A DNA stretch of 64,000 nucleotides, taken from positions 1,922,001 through 1,986,000 of the forward strand of contig WWBZ02000082.1 in NCBI GenBank assembly GCA_011503125.2, written 5' to 3'. The notes under the pieces are model-generated. The model saw only the letters and a list, made by a program, of their open reading frames with translations. It did no database searches and was not told where the DNA came from. Each line of letters opens with the position of its first letter. Within the stretch, counting starts at the first letter, position 1. Of this stretch, positions 1-9,736 are shown in pieces. The position numbers were made by a program, and so were the translations under genes. The DNA comes from Botryosphaeria dothidea. Taxonomy: Eukaryota > Ascomycota > Dothideomycetes > Botryosphaeriales > Botryosphaeriaceae.

Positions 1-628
1 CGTGGAAACTCTCAATGAGGAAACCCCTCGTGCTGGCGCCGCCATCTTGCAAAAGACGTGGGCGCAGCGCCTAGATCCAGAGCCGGAGCTAGCCAGCGAC
101 GCTGACGAGCAGCTGCTCATGTTCGTTCCGTAAGGCCCCCTCCTATACACCAATGCTAGATCAAAAGGCTAGATTGCTGATTTCATTCCTGTTTGCAGTT
201 TTGCCGGCCAAGTCCGTCTTCACGCCATCCTCCTCCGCACCAGCACAACAGACTCCGCACCCAAAACCCTCAAAGTCTTCCTCAACCGCGATGACCTCGA
301 CTTCGGCACCGCATCGGACCTCCAGCCCACCCAGACCTTCGAGCTCTCGCAGACAAACGACATCCAAGAGCTGCCCGTCAAACGGGCCCTGTTCAACACG
401 ACGCGCTCTCTGACACTATTCTTCGAGGACAACTTTGGCGACGGCGAGGAGGACGTGACAAGAATCAGCTACTTAGCGTTCAAGGGCGAGTTCATGAAGC
501 TGAGCAAGGAGCCGGTGAATTTCCTGTACGAGGCGGCCGCGAATCCGGCGGATCACAAGATCAAGGGAACGAGCGCACTTGGGATGGGGAGCGGAATAGG
601 CGGGCCGGGCGGTGGTGATGGAATATGA
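1..628 (+). CDS. PITH domain protein, 3' part (partial at window edge)
   Basis: This is the C-terminal part of a PITH (proteasome-interacting thioredoxin, DUF1000) domain protein. The PITH domain is the C-terminal module of thioredoxin-like TXNL1/Txl1, and PITHD1-type proteins are associated with the 26S proteasome. Exons are 1-129 and 199-628. The intron 130-198 has a GTAAGG donor and a TTTGCAG acceptor, and the junction restores FVPFAGQVRL, a hallmark PITH strand. Also visible are SDADEQLLMFVP, TLKVFLNRDDLDF and the C-terminal ISYLAFKGEF block typical of the family. The start lies outside the window, so I cannot tell whether a thioredoxin domain precedes it. The C-terminus is short and Gly-rich. 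The family assignment is secure; the proteasome role is family knowledge only. Confidence 0.88.
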
Positions 629-1277
629 GGGGCAGGACCGTGAACGGGTATTAAAGATCACTGCGACTGGAGCAACTCTCCAGAACGACATGTAAGGCCG
701 AGAAAAAAAAAATAAAGATGAGTGATATCAGCCATTAGGCAATCTGTATATTTAGCAAGCTATACGATTTGGAGTTCGAAGGAAAACATATTATGATGAT
801 TCTCGCGAATTATCCAAATGAAGCAACTCATCTACAAGAAGATCCGTCAGGAGCTAGATTCTGATGGTCTCGGTCCGTTTGAGGCTGGGATCCGTCTCTT
901 CTGCGCAAATGTTCGCTAAACAAAGCATCGAACGCCTTCGAATTTCTGCAGCAAGCAAGAGAGTCCGTTAACCCAGCAAAGGAAGGGTATCGATTGTGAA
1001 GACCTACTTCATATAATATTTGCGACTCCAAGCTCTCCCAATTGGCGCCGTGACTGATGCTCCCCAAAATTGCCTGACTCAGATTTGAAGGGCGCGAAGC
1101 TCCTGCTCATTATGTCCAAAAGGTGGCCAAACCCATCATGCTTGAGGAGCCCAAGGACATCTGCCCCAGATGCATGGTAATGCTCGACATGCTTTCCCCG
1201 CCACCATCCTCCCCAGTGGCCGGCATTCTCTCCTCAGTATTTTCCTGCGATGTTCTGATCCGCTCCTTGTGGGCCCC
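629..1277. other. Convergent intergenic region
   Basis: This is the 3'-3' space between the PITH gene and lsm8. Apart from the AATAAA hexamer at 711 I see no gene, repeat or RNA structure. Short open frames here have no recognisable similarity. Confidence 0.6.
711..716 (+). terminator. AATAAA-type poly(A) signal
   Basis: An AATAAA hexamer lies 83 nt after the stop of the PITH gene, just downstream of an A-run. It is suitably placed for 3' end formation, but fungal poly(A) signals are loose and no cleavage site can be seen. Confidence 0.35.
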
Positions 1278-1711
1278 TCATACATGCTTCGTTGTGCCAA
1301 TGACCTCTCCCCGCACCTTACTCCAATCGATGCTCGCGTCCAGCTCCTCGTCCACGAGTCCGCACACCGCGACATTGTCACCGCGGATGAGGTAGAGGCC
1401 GTGCTCCACCTGGCTCGAAGGCTCCGGATCGTCGGCCGGTCGGATGATGCGCTCCCAGGTCTCAGAGAGGACGAGGTTGGTCATTTGGTCGCATGACAAC
1501 AAGGTCCCGACCAGCGTCCGGCTGTCGACGGTGATGATGCAGATTTTCTCTTCACGCGAGGATCTTAGCTACTATGCATGCTTGGGATCAAGGCGCGCGT
1601 ATAGAACGTGACAGAATGGAATGAGAAGAACAGTGGCGGGGGATAGCGTCCGCACGGCGTTCGGCGCGTGGAGGTTGGGAACGTACTGTTGATGTAAGAT
1701 TGGAGCGACAT
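1278..1711 (-). CDS. lsm8: U6 snRNA-associated Sm-like protein LSm8
   Basis: LSm8 is the subunit that defines the nuclear Lsm2-8 ring, which binds the 3' oligo(U) tail of U6 snRNA in pre-mRNA splicing. Exons on the minus strand are 1687-1711 and 1278-1549. The intron 1550-1686 has a GTACGT donor and a GAAG acceptor and splits a Lys codon, giving MSLQSYINKKICIITVDSR. Sm1 (TVDSRTLVGTLLSCDQ) and Sm2 (HGLYLIRGDNVAVCG) are both present. The total is 98 aa, normal for LSm8, and it ends in the fungal-type GTTKHV. The tiny first exon (25 nt) would be missed by simple ORF calling. Upstream and downstream neighbours are unrelated. Confidence 0.95.
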
Positions 1712-2352
1712 CTTGTCGGAGCTCTCTCAGCCGTACGCGGGTGCGCAGTATCGCGAGTTGGAAATTGGTGGGCGTTTCGGAGGATGCTGGAATTGGTGCG
1801 ACCGAGCTCGGCGCGTCTTAGGGGAGTGGGAAGCTTTGCGGAATGATGGAGCAAGGAGTGAGGGGAAATCCTGCGCGAGGCTGCTGCGATGAAGCTGCTG
1901 TCGGTGTCCCGCGCGTTGGCTGCCGTGACGCGCGCGGGCGAGCTCGGGCCGAGCGAAACGGCCATGGATGCTCCCGATCGGGCAGATCAACAATCCATGC
2001 TGCATCCCATTTGCGTGAAACTGACGGTCAGGAGCGCATGAGGTATATAGAGACCATCGCCGCTAATCTTCGGCTGCAATACCCCTTGTAGAACGTGCTT
2101 GAATTTACACTCGTTCGTCTTGATATAGAAACACCAGGGTATTTAGATAAGAACAATACTTTCCCGTACCCATTCCGCTGCATCTGCGAGATAAGAATGC
2201 AGGAAGAAACAATCTGTCCTTGTTGCATGGCACTTTGCACAGCTGGTGCCGGACCACGAATTATCGCAGTGATCAACTTGAAGTGAATACATGTCTTCGT
2301 CATTCAGGACTTTTTTCTAACAACTTTCGCCAAAGACCCAACCCGTACAAAT
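1712..2352. other. Intergenic region upstream of lsm8
   Basis: Lies between the lsm8 start and the emp24 stop (both minus strand). It should carry the lsm8 promoter and the emp24 3' UTR. I see no gene or distinctive element. Confidence 0.55.
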
Positions 2353-3148
2353 CTATACAACACGCTTAACCTGTTCGCTTTCAGTATTTGTTCAGGCCAA
2401 TATCGCCAGCAGCACTTACCTCGAAGAACCTCTTCAGCCACCAAACCTGGAAGATACCCTCTCCAATCAGCACGAGCAGCTGGAAGATGCTCCACCACTT
2501 GACCCTGGCATTGGTGCTCTCAGCAGTGTTCCTGTGCGTCCTCTCCCTAACCACAATGTACGACTGCTCGTCCTTGACCTGTGCGATGAGCTCCGACAGT
2601 TGGCGGACTGGGGAATGTCAGCAGTTTATCATGAGAAGAATGCACCGTTCTAGACTATGCAGAGACTGGGTTATACATACCCTCCTTCTCCAATGGGTCT
2701 TGTGGCGCCTCGGACTCGGGAACATAGACGATACCGTGGACATTGAAGGAGACCTCCTTCGTGTTCGCAGCCCAGTGTTCGTTGCTGAAGCAGTAGGTAT
2801 ACCTGCCGTCAGAAGCGGCAGTGAAGGAGTGATCACCGGAGGACGCGCCGCGCTCGTGGACCTGCATGCCGTTGGACGGGTTTTGAATCTACGAGCGCAG
2901 CATCAGCTTTCTATTCCTCCGCAAAGTGGCCAATTGAAGTCTGAACAAACCCAAAAGTCGATCTCAAGGTTGCCGCTGCCTCCGAATTCACGATCGCCGA
3001 CCTGGAAGGTCACGGTCATCTTGTCGTCGGCATGGAGCTGCTCGTGGAAGCACTCGCGCGAGTGTGCCTTGAGCTGGATGTTGTGGGCGGAGGCGAGGCT
3101 GACGAGGTAGCCGAAGGCGGCAACAACAGCGGCGGACGGGAACAGCAT
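2353..3148 (-). CDS. emp24: p24 family COPII cargo receptor, Emp24 type
   Basis: This is a type I membrane p24 protein that cycles between ER and Golgi and helps load cargo such as GPI-anchored proteins into COPII vesicles. There are four minus-strand exons: 2951-3148, 2681-2888, 2607-2420 and 2370-2353 (203 aa). It has a signal peptide (about residues 1-21), a GOLD domain with KAHSRECFHEQLHADDK, the HGIVYVPE strand, the conserved coiled-coil block VKDEQSYIVVRERTHRNTAE, one transmembrane helix, and a cytosolic tail with the RFFEVK diphenylalanine signal ending in KRVV. The last exon encodes only VKRVV, yet the tail matches family expectation, which supports the GTAAGT...ACAG intron. The sequence before the coiled coil fits Emp24 (p24-beta) better than Erv25. 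Confidence 0.95.
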
Positions 3149-4637
3149 TGTGGTGAGTCGGCTGGCGTGCGGTCGAGAAAAAAGCGGTGTTCTGGGCTGC
3201 TGTTGGAGCTCCGGAGCGGCTGCTTAGGGAGTGTTGATCGCGAGCTGCCAGGTTGCCTCGGAGTGAATGTCGGCCCGTCCCCCGACCCTGGCCGCAGATC
3301 CCACGCTTCAGGAGAACATAACTCCATCCATCTCCATTGGCACGTTGTCACAACATATCAACTACGGGCATGTTCCTTTCGTGCACAGGATTGCTCATAT
3401 TTCCTAACATTACACTGGTCCGGATCACCTACCACCTGATGTCAATCGAATATGCGCCGAGGACAATCCGCCCTTTTTTCCATTCTCCTTAGATCGTGAT
3501 GCTCAAGTTTTCGTCGTGGCTTTTTTTTTCTCATATCTGTTTGACGCATGCTCTTCTATCTGCGTCATTTTGCTAACTCACCGAGATTTCATAAGTTGAT
3601 ATAATATTCAAGACTGTTCCGAGTCTTCTCGGCCTCCTGAGCCACGTAGTATTCGCATTTTCGTCTCGTCAATGATATTCCGCTCTATCAAACATTTTCA
3701 GTAATATTATACTTCCGAGTCTCATTTCAAACCGCCGGATAAGTTTAGGAGACCCTATTTCTTCAAATCTATCTACTTCAAGCAAGAGCCTGAGGACACA
3801 GCGAGCAGAAGACTCTGCTGTTCGGTAGCTTGTGTCCTATTCCCTGCAGCAGTCAGTACTGAAAGTGTACATCATCCCGGCCCTGCCATCCTTCATGGAT
3901 TATCCTGATGTTCCTACAATTACCATGCCCTCGCTCCGATCCCGCAGGGCTCCTTCGGGACAGTGCTACAGTCAGCAATGAGCAGACCAGACCACGTCCT
4001 AGTACGAAGCGATGCACCCTGTCCGGTTCTATCGATATGGGACGGCACATCAGAGCAGTCTTGAAAGTGGGTTACTCTTCGCTGCGTCGTTGTTATTGCA
4101 TGGAAATTTCAGTGTAGCGAGCGGGAGGATCTTGCGCAGTGCCACGCCCCCACTTGCGCAACTGCACTTTGCCAATGTAAGAACTGCCACATGACACTGT
4201 TTTCAGAGCTTTATAAATTTGCTACTCGTGCTGTAATTTGCGCTAGATCCGACCTGGGCGTTCGCATGGAGAATGGATTCAGTCCGGCGGACCCGCTCCG
4301 CTGCGGCGGCGGCGGACAGCTGGCATTGCCAGAGCGCTCTTCGTGACAGCGTGCCTTCCCTTTGAGCGCAGAATCTACGGAGTAGTGCAATCATGCTGTC
4401 CTAAATTGGTTAGCGTCGCAGGTGTGTGTTTATGGGCTTCCTCGACCTTCCACACCAGACTTTCCTCTCCTCTTCACAACATAACCTTGAGCTCGCGACA
4501 CCACCGCGCTTCGCCTGAAGTGCCTCAAGGTCTTGTCGTCGCGCACCTCAACGTTTGTTGTCAACACCTCTCCATCCCCCTATCGACGTCCCGTCCTCAA
4601 CTCTCTGAACTCCACACTTCTCAACCGCTCCGTCACG
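3149..4637. other. Divergent promoter region, emp24 / SANT-like gene
   Basis: About 1.5 kb between two divergently transcribed genes. A pyrimidine-rich stretch near 4440-4637 looks like the promoter-proximal or 5' UTR part of the downstream gene. Several short open frames have no recognisable product. No repeats or RNA genes were seen. Confidence 0.5.
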
Positions 4638-6031
4638 ATGCCGTTCTTCCTTCCGAGTACCGACATCCGGAAGGTCGATCCCGATTGGGCTCGCAGCCAC
4701 CAGATGACCATGTGGGCTGCTGGATACTCTCGTGTAAGTACTCACCCATCACTGGTCTCGCAAGATCTTCCACGTCCGTCGCGCCTGGCGGCCAGTTCTC
4801 GTTCTGGACCCTCTAGATTTTTTCCAGATCGCAACAAGTACAATGTCTGCTGCTTGCTCTTCTCCTTCATCTCAAAACTTCTTAATAAACTCACTTTCAT
4901 TATCGATGCCCGGCTCTCTTCTGTCAGATTGTCCACTAACTAAGAGACACAGCGCCAGGTCCGTAAGCACATCGCCCAGCCTGGCTTTGCCGCCCAGCGC
5001 GCTGCTAAGAAGGCTAAGGATGAGGCCGAGGCTGCTGCTAAGAAGGCTGAGGCCCACGCTGCTAAGAATACTAAGGCCTCCGACAAGAAGGACAACTCCA
5101 AGCCTGCTTCCGACAGCAAGGACAACTCCAAGGCCGCTGTCAACGATAAGAAGACGGATTCTAAGCCTTTGGCTGACAAGAAGAAGGCCGACGTCAAGTT
5201 CGCCTCCGATGACAAGAAGGACAGCTCCGGCAAGCCCGATTTCACTTTTGCTGAGGATGAGGACAAGAAGCTTCTGGAGCTGAAGGAGAACGGCCAGTCC
5301 TGGAAGGCCATTGCTCAGGAGATGAAGAAGCCTCAGTCCGAGATCAAGAAGCGCTACTACGAAATTGCCAAGGAAGAGCTGAAGGGTGCCGACAAGAAGG
5401 GTGCCGACAAGAAGGGTGCCGACAAGAAGGGTGCCGACAAGAAGGGTGCCGACAAGAAGGGTGCCGACAAGAAGGGTGCCGACAAGAAGGGTGCCGACAA
5501 GGGTGCCGACAAGGGTGCCGACAAGAAGAAGGATAATGGTGGTCACCAGTGCAAGGACTGCGGCTGCCATGCTGCCAAGGACAACAAGGCCAAGGACAGC
5601 AAGGCTGACAAGAGTAATTCCAAGCTGGATGTTGGCCCTGACGTCGAGGCTGATATCCGCACCGTCTCCGACGTTGACAACGACAAGGTTGACTACGTCA
5701 TCCTCTACCCGAACGAGGAGTGCGATGAGGAGGATGTGAGTTTCATCGCTTGACATCTTGATTCGCCCAGACAAGCCACTGACTCCATTCAAAGTGCAAG
5801 ATCATTGCCCGTGCCATCTACGCGGACATCGACAACTTCTACCTTCGTATCGCCAGCCGCGTTTACGACCACAGTGGCATGCGCATTAGCCCGGGTTCTA
5901 TCCAGCGCTTGACCCAAGATGGCAAGAAGAAGGGTAAGTCCGTCCTGTTTTCGTCCCTCTTCAAGTCACGCCTAACGCATCTTCAAGCGGTCGTTCGCAC
6001 CTCGAGGTCCAACGTAGATTCCTCCGTCTGA
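4638..6031 (+). CDS. Lysine/alanine-rich protein with SANT/Myb-like segment and GADKK repeats
   Basis: I do not recognise a named ortholog. Exons are 4638-4733, 4953-5735, 5795-5933 and 5988-6031 (353 aa); a CTAAC branch point precedes the first acceptor. After an N-terminal segment (WARSHQMTMWAAGYSRRQVR) comes a long Lys/Ala/Asp/Ser-rich linker, then a SANT/Myb-like helical unit near residues 125-175 (FAEDEDKKLLELKENGQSW with later IKKRYYEIAKEEL). Next is a run of GADKK repeats encoded by a 15-bp minisatellite, a small CKDCGCH motif, and a C-terminal acidic then helical block (CKIIARAIYADIDNFYLRIA). The last exon is uncertain: splicing from a GT at 6015 to an AG at 6072 would give another short tail. 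The character suggests a nuclear protein, but function is unknown. Confidence 0.75.
5385..5531 (+). repeat. Coding minisatellite, 15-bp GADKK units
   Basis: Seven nearly perfect copies of GGTGCCGACAAGAAG (5385-5489), two 12-bp GADK variants and a terminal GADKKK unit, all in frame in the SANT-like gene. Unit length is a multiple of three, so copy-number change keeps the frame. The repeat also creates long spurious open frames on the opposite strand. Confidence 0.97.
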
Positions 6032-6625
6032 TTTACTTGATTGGAACTCCCTGATTGCTACTCTGCTTACAGTCGCTATCTCCTACGCCCACCTGAACTC
6101 CACCTCTTGAACGGGCTGGCAACTTCCTTCTTCTTGAGATACCCCAACTTTTCACCTGCGTTGGGAAAAACTGCTTGATTGGCATATCGGACCTGCTTTG
6201 TGCGGGATCAATGGCTGCTTCCAGTGCTTTTCCTCATTTTCTCCTTTGATAACGGGTTACAACCAACACCACCTCGAGTCTTGCTTTTCTATTGGCAATT
6301 GGTAGGCCGTAGACCGACCATCTGGACGTGCAGAGGCACACAGGCTGGATTGTGCAGATCTTGATACGGCTTTCGGAGGAGGGTGGGTGAGCACCGCTCC
6401 TCGACGTAGATAGAGACTATTTCCTTTCACGATCAATTTGAAAACAGCCATTACAAGTCCACACTCATAGTTGATCACCAAACACTGCAGAGTGAGCTTC
6501 GTGGTACCTTTGTGACTAATCAAGTAGCCAGTACGGCGAGTATGGTATTAAATTCCCGCCGGGTCTTCTTATCTACTTGCAAGGAGCCTTCCGATCACAC
6601 GCGACAGTCATTCCACGCCTTGCTC
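6032..6625. other. Convergent intergenic region
   Basis: A 3'-3' interval between the SANT-like gene and the minus-strand aminotransferase. It may contain an alternative last exon of the former (near 6073-6110). Otherwise nothing recognisable. Confidence 0.5.
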
Positions 6626-8013
6626 TCATCTCTCCTCATCTTTCCGCATAAAGCAGAGCCTTATTTTCTTGCCAATGTTTGATCCAGTATGGGCATCTGG
6701 ATAGCCGTCTTTGGAAACAGCAAACAATTCGCCTTGGCCGACGACCAGACTCTCCTCTTGAAGTGCTGCCTCCGCCACCTGGTTTGCCGTGAGGGGTTCG
6801 GGAAGCTCCAGCCATACGAAGTAGCCACCCCCGGCCTTGTCAAAAGAAACCTCGAGAGGCTCAAGGTACTCCTTGATTGCAGAAGTGAGCACGCGACACC
6901 TCCGGCTACAAGCCGGCAGAAGTGTCTCCTGTAGGTGCTTCGTGAGGGATCCATTTGTCAGAAGCACATTGATGAACGTGGACATCAGCTGTGATGGCGC
7001 TCCGCCAGACCGTGTGGAGCCGCTTTTCCTTCTCATTAGCGCCATGCAGATGTTCGAATGACGGGAATCAGAGCGCTTACGCTTGCGAGAGACTGACGGT
7101 GAATTTCTCCGTTGCCTCTGACCATCCTGCACGGCATCCAGGTCCCACGGTTTTACTGAAGCTGCCATTGCTGACAAAATTTCCGAAACCATCTCGGGGG
7201 GCTCCATCCAAGGTCCTATCGACGTCCACGATGCGGAGAGGCGGAGCAATATTCATGTTTCCGGACTCCTCGTCCGATTCTATCCGGAGGAAGTCATACA
7301 CATCATCACAGATGACCAGTGCGTCGTGCTTTCGCGCAAGACGCACAAGAGACTCACGGGTCTGGAGAGGCATAGTGACGCCGGATGGATTCGAGAACGT
7401 CGGAACACAGTAGATGATGTGTTTGTAGAATTTCCGGTGAGGTTGGTCGGGCTTTGTCGGCGTGCGGCTCTATCGCTGATGAGTTGCGTTACTTCAAAGG
7501 CGCATGTAAACGGCAACTTACTTTTGCCAGCCTTTGCTTCTCAGACTCCTCAAGCGCATCCTCCAAGTATTTCAAGTCGATTCCGCCCAAGCTTGTGTTA
7601 TCTCCGCCAGGAATGCCTCTAATCCTCTCATCTCCGAATCCGCCGTCTTCGAAGATACGGCGCGCCAGAGAATATGCGGGCTCGACCATCCAGATACACA
7701 TCGTCACGTTCGGATCCTTGAAAACCTGAAGAATGCAGGCTAGGTTCTGACTCGCACCTTCGGCGACACAAATGCGCTTTGCGGAGACGGGCTCGGATAG
7801 TCGATAGACGTCGCTCAACCATTCGGCGAGGTTTTCTCTTAGAGGATGATATCCTTCATCTGGACCATACCCAAAGCCTGGGATAGAGACTGTGGGATCC
7901 GATAGAGCTGTTATTGCAGCGTCTTTGAGCGGATCAACCGGAAGGAGATCCGGTGCAGGAAAGCCCGCAAGGAGGTCGATGCGATTCTGAGAGGGAGGCA
8001 TTGGAAAGTGCAA
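6626..8013 (-). CDS. PLP-dependent aminotransferase, class I/II (Yer152c/Aro8-like)
   Basis: A fold-type I PLP aminotransferase, similar in architecture to yeast Yer152c and to 2-aminoadipate/aromatic aminotransferases. Exons are 7522-8013, 7081-7469 and 6626-7022 (425 aa). A start at the second Met (position 8001) is equally possible and gives 421 aa. Visible motifs: substrate-side FGYGPDEGYHPLRE, cofactor-site YCVPTFSNPSG, ICDDVYDFLR (Asp and Tyr contacting PLP), and NGSFSKTVGPGCRAGW with the Schiff-base Lys. Both introns are short with clean GTAAGT/GTAAGC donors. It is divergent from a second aminotransferase at 8348, sharing a 334-bp promoter region, and a Zn2Cys6 regulator follows, so co-regulation is plausible. 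The substrate cannot be read from the sequence. Confidence 0.9.
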
Positions 8014-8123
8014 TACAAAGAATTTTGGAAACGCACAGTAAAGATTCCTGTTCCCCTTACTATGTTTTTTTATATCAGATCTATTGCGGGCGTTGTCCGA
8101 CTTCGCCCGCGCTGACGACGGAC

Positions 8124-8149
8124 ATTCGGCGGACGCACTCTAACCGAAT
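8124..8149. promoter_or_regulatory. Inverted repeat ATTCGG-N14-CCGAAT, candidate regulator site
   Basis: Perfect 6-bp inverted arms at 8124-8129 and 8144-8149 contain CGG...CCG triplets, the usual half-sites of Zn2Cys6 regulators, and lie midway between the two divergent aminotransferase genes. The regulator at 9697-11161 is an obvious candidate, but the link is inference. Confidence 0.35.
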
Positions 8150-8248
8150 TGGGCAGTTTATGCGATTAGATCAATCACAATGATGCATTGCTTGACAGAC
8201 TTCACACCTTAGGGCGTGCTTGTAGAATGGAAGGCGCGTCATAGGATG

Positions 8249-8256
8249 TATAAAAA
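8249..8256 (+). promoter_or_regulatory. TATA box (TATAAAAA)
   Basis: TATAAAAA lies about 90 nt upstream of the ATG at 8348 and is followed by a CT-rich tract, typical of a fungal core promoter driving the plus-strand aminotransferase. Confidence 0.6.
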
Positions 8257-8347
8257 GCGCCCTCTGGAGGGTTTTGTTGTTACTCACTCTCTGTCTTCTC
8301 TGCTCAAACTTCCTCACCCTCTCATCTCGTCCTCAACAACCATCAGC

Positions 8348-9736
8348 ATGGTTCAGATCAAGCGATTCGCCGTCGAGCGGGTGAGTGACCTGAACTCTTT
8401 AAATGTCCCTCGGCCATTTATACTAAACTGCTTTATTTCTCTTTCGTCAGTGGATGGATGACCACGAAGAAAATGCAAGATACAACCTCGCCGAGACCTG
8501 CTGCGCCTCCATCTCCCTGCACGACCTCGAATCTCTGTCTTCCTCGTCCGAGCCCCCTAAAAGCATCCTCGACTACTCCCAAAAGCAAGTCTACGGCGCC
8601 ATCCGTGGTTCCGAAACCCTCCGCTCCAACATCGCTGCGCTGTACAACGGCTCGGGGAAAGCCAACCTCACGGCGGACAACGTGCTCGTCACGAGCGGCG
8701 CCATCCAGGCAAACTTCCTAGCCCTGTACACCAATGTCGGCCCTAGAGACCATGTCATCTGCCAATATCCGACGTACCAGCAGCTGTACTCGGTGCCCGA
8801 GTCCCTCGGCGCGGAAGTCAGCCTTTGGCGGTCGAATGCAGACGACGGCTGGAGGCTCGACCTGGACGAACTGAAGGCGCTGATCCGGCCCAACACCAAG
8901 CTGATCATCATCAAGTGCGTAGCCGTCTCTCCGCCCACCATGCCTCCTGAAGCGCTAACGCCCAAACCCCATCAGAAACCCCCAAAACCCCACCGGCGCC
9001 ATCCTCTCCCACCACTCCCTCTCCTCCATCGTCGCCCTCGCGCGCCCCCACTCCATCACCATCCACAGCGACGAGATCTACCGCCCGCTCTTCCACTCGA
9101 CCGAGGACCACCATCCCTCCCTCCTCGACCACGCCTACCCGCACTCCCTCGTCAGTAATCCCAATATCCATATCGGAAAAAAAAAGGCACAAAAGCAACT
9201 GACACGTGACGAACCATCCTCAGGTCACCGGCTCCATGTCCAAGGCCTTCTCGCTCGCGGGCATCCGCCTGGGCTGGATCGCGTCGCCGTCGCCCGCCCT
9301 CGTCGCCGCGTGCGCCTCCACGCGCGACTACACCACCATCAGCGTGTCGCAGCTGGACGACGCGATGGCGGCGTTCGTGGCCGAGCACGGCGACACGGTG
9401 CGCTGGGCGCGGCCCGTCGCGGGGACGACGGCGTTTGTGAAGTTCGTGCGCGCCGGGCGGGCCGTGGACGACGTGACGTTTTGCGAGAGGCTGCTGGCGA
9501 AGGAGGGCGTGTTGGTCGCGCCGGGGAGCTCGTGTTTTGGGGATGGGGAGGTGTTTCGGGGGTATGTGAGGATTGGGTACGTGCAGGAGAAGGAGGTCAT
9601 GGTCGAGGGGTTGAAAGCGTTGAGGGCGTTCATGCGGGACAAATTCGCGGCCGTACCTTTGGCGGAGTGGTCTCATACGTTGGGACTGGTAGTGGCTCAG
9701 AATAGAACTAGATCGAATCCCGAATTTTTGAAGTAA
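8348..9736 (+). CDS. PLP-dependent aminotransferase, class I/II, with internal deletion
   Basis: A second fold-type I aminotransferase, of the group around bacterial/fungal capreomycidine synthase-like enzymes. Exons are 8348-8380, 8451-8914, 8976-9150 and 9224-9736 (394 aa). Motifs: YGAIRGSETLRSNIAALY, CQYPTYQQLY, NPQNPTGA, SDEIYRPLFH (PLP-contacting Asp/Tyr), TGSMSKAFSLAGIRLGW (Schiff-base Lys) and the C-terminal GYVRIGYV. Between SVSQLDD (about residue 265) and RPVAGTTAF the protein is roughly 20-25 residues shorter than relatives I know, where a helix links the large and small domains. This could be a natural deletion or an assembly loss. The third donor is GTCAGT, which is weak. The CDS end overlaps the convergent regulator gene by 40 bp. 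Confidence 0.85.

Larger units (their letters stand above)
8014..8347. promoter_or_regulatory. Shared divergent promoter of two aminotransferase genes
   Basis: A 334-bp bidirectional promoter. It contains a TATA box for the plus-strand gene (8249-8256), a pyrimidine-rich tract before the ATG at 8348, and an inverted ATTCGG/CCGAAT pair at 8124-8149 with CGG triplets that could suit a Zn2Cys6 dimer. Confidence 0.6.

Noticed and set aside
5385..5531. Direct repeats considered as a CRISPR-like array
   Set aside because: Units are contiguous with no spacers, are in frame, and lie in a fungal coding exon.
4872..5792. 306-codon minus-strand open frame with LLVGT repeats
   Set aside because: It is the reverse reading of the GADKK minisatellite and lysine-rich exon of the plus-strand gene, which has splice sites and a coherent protein.
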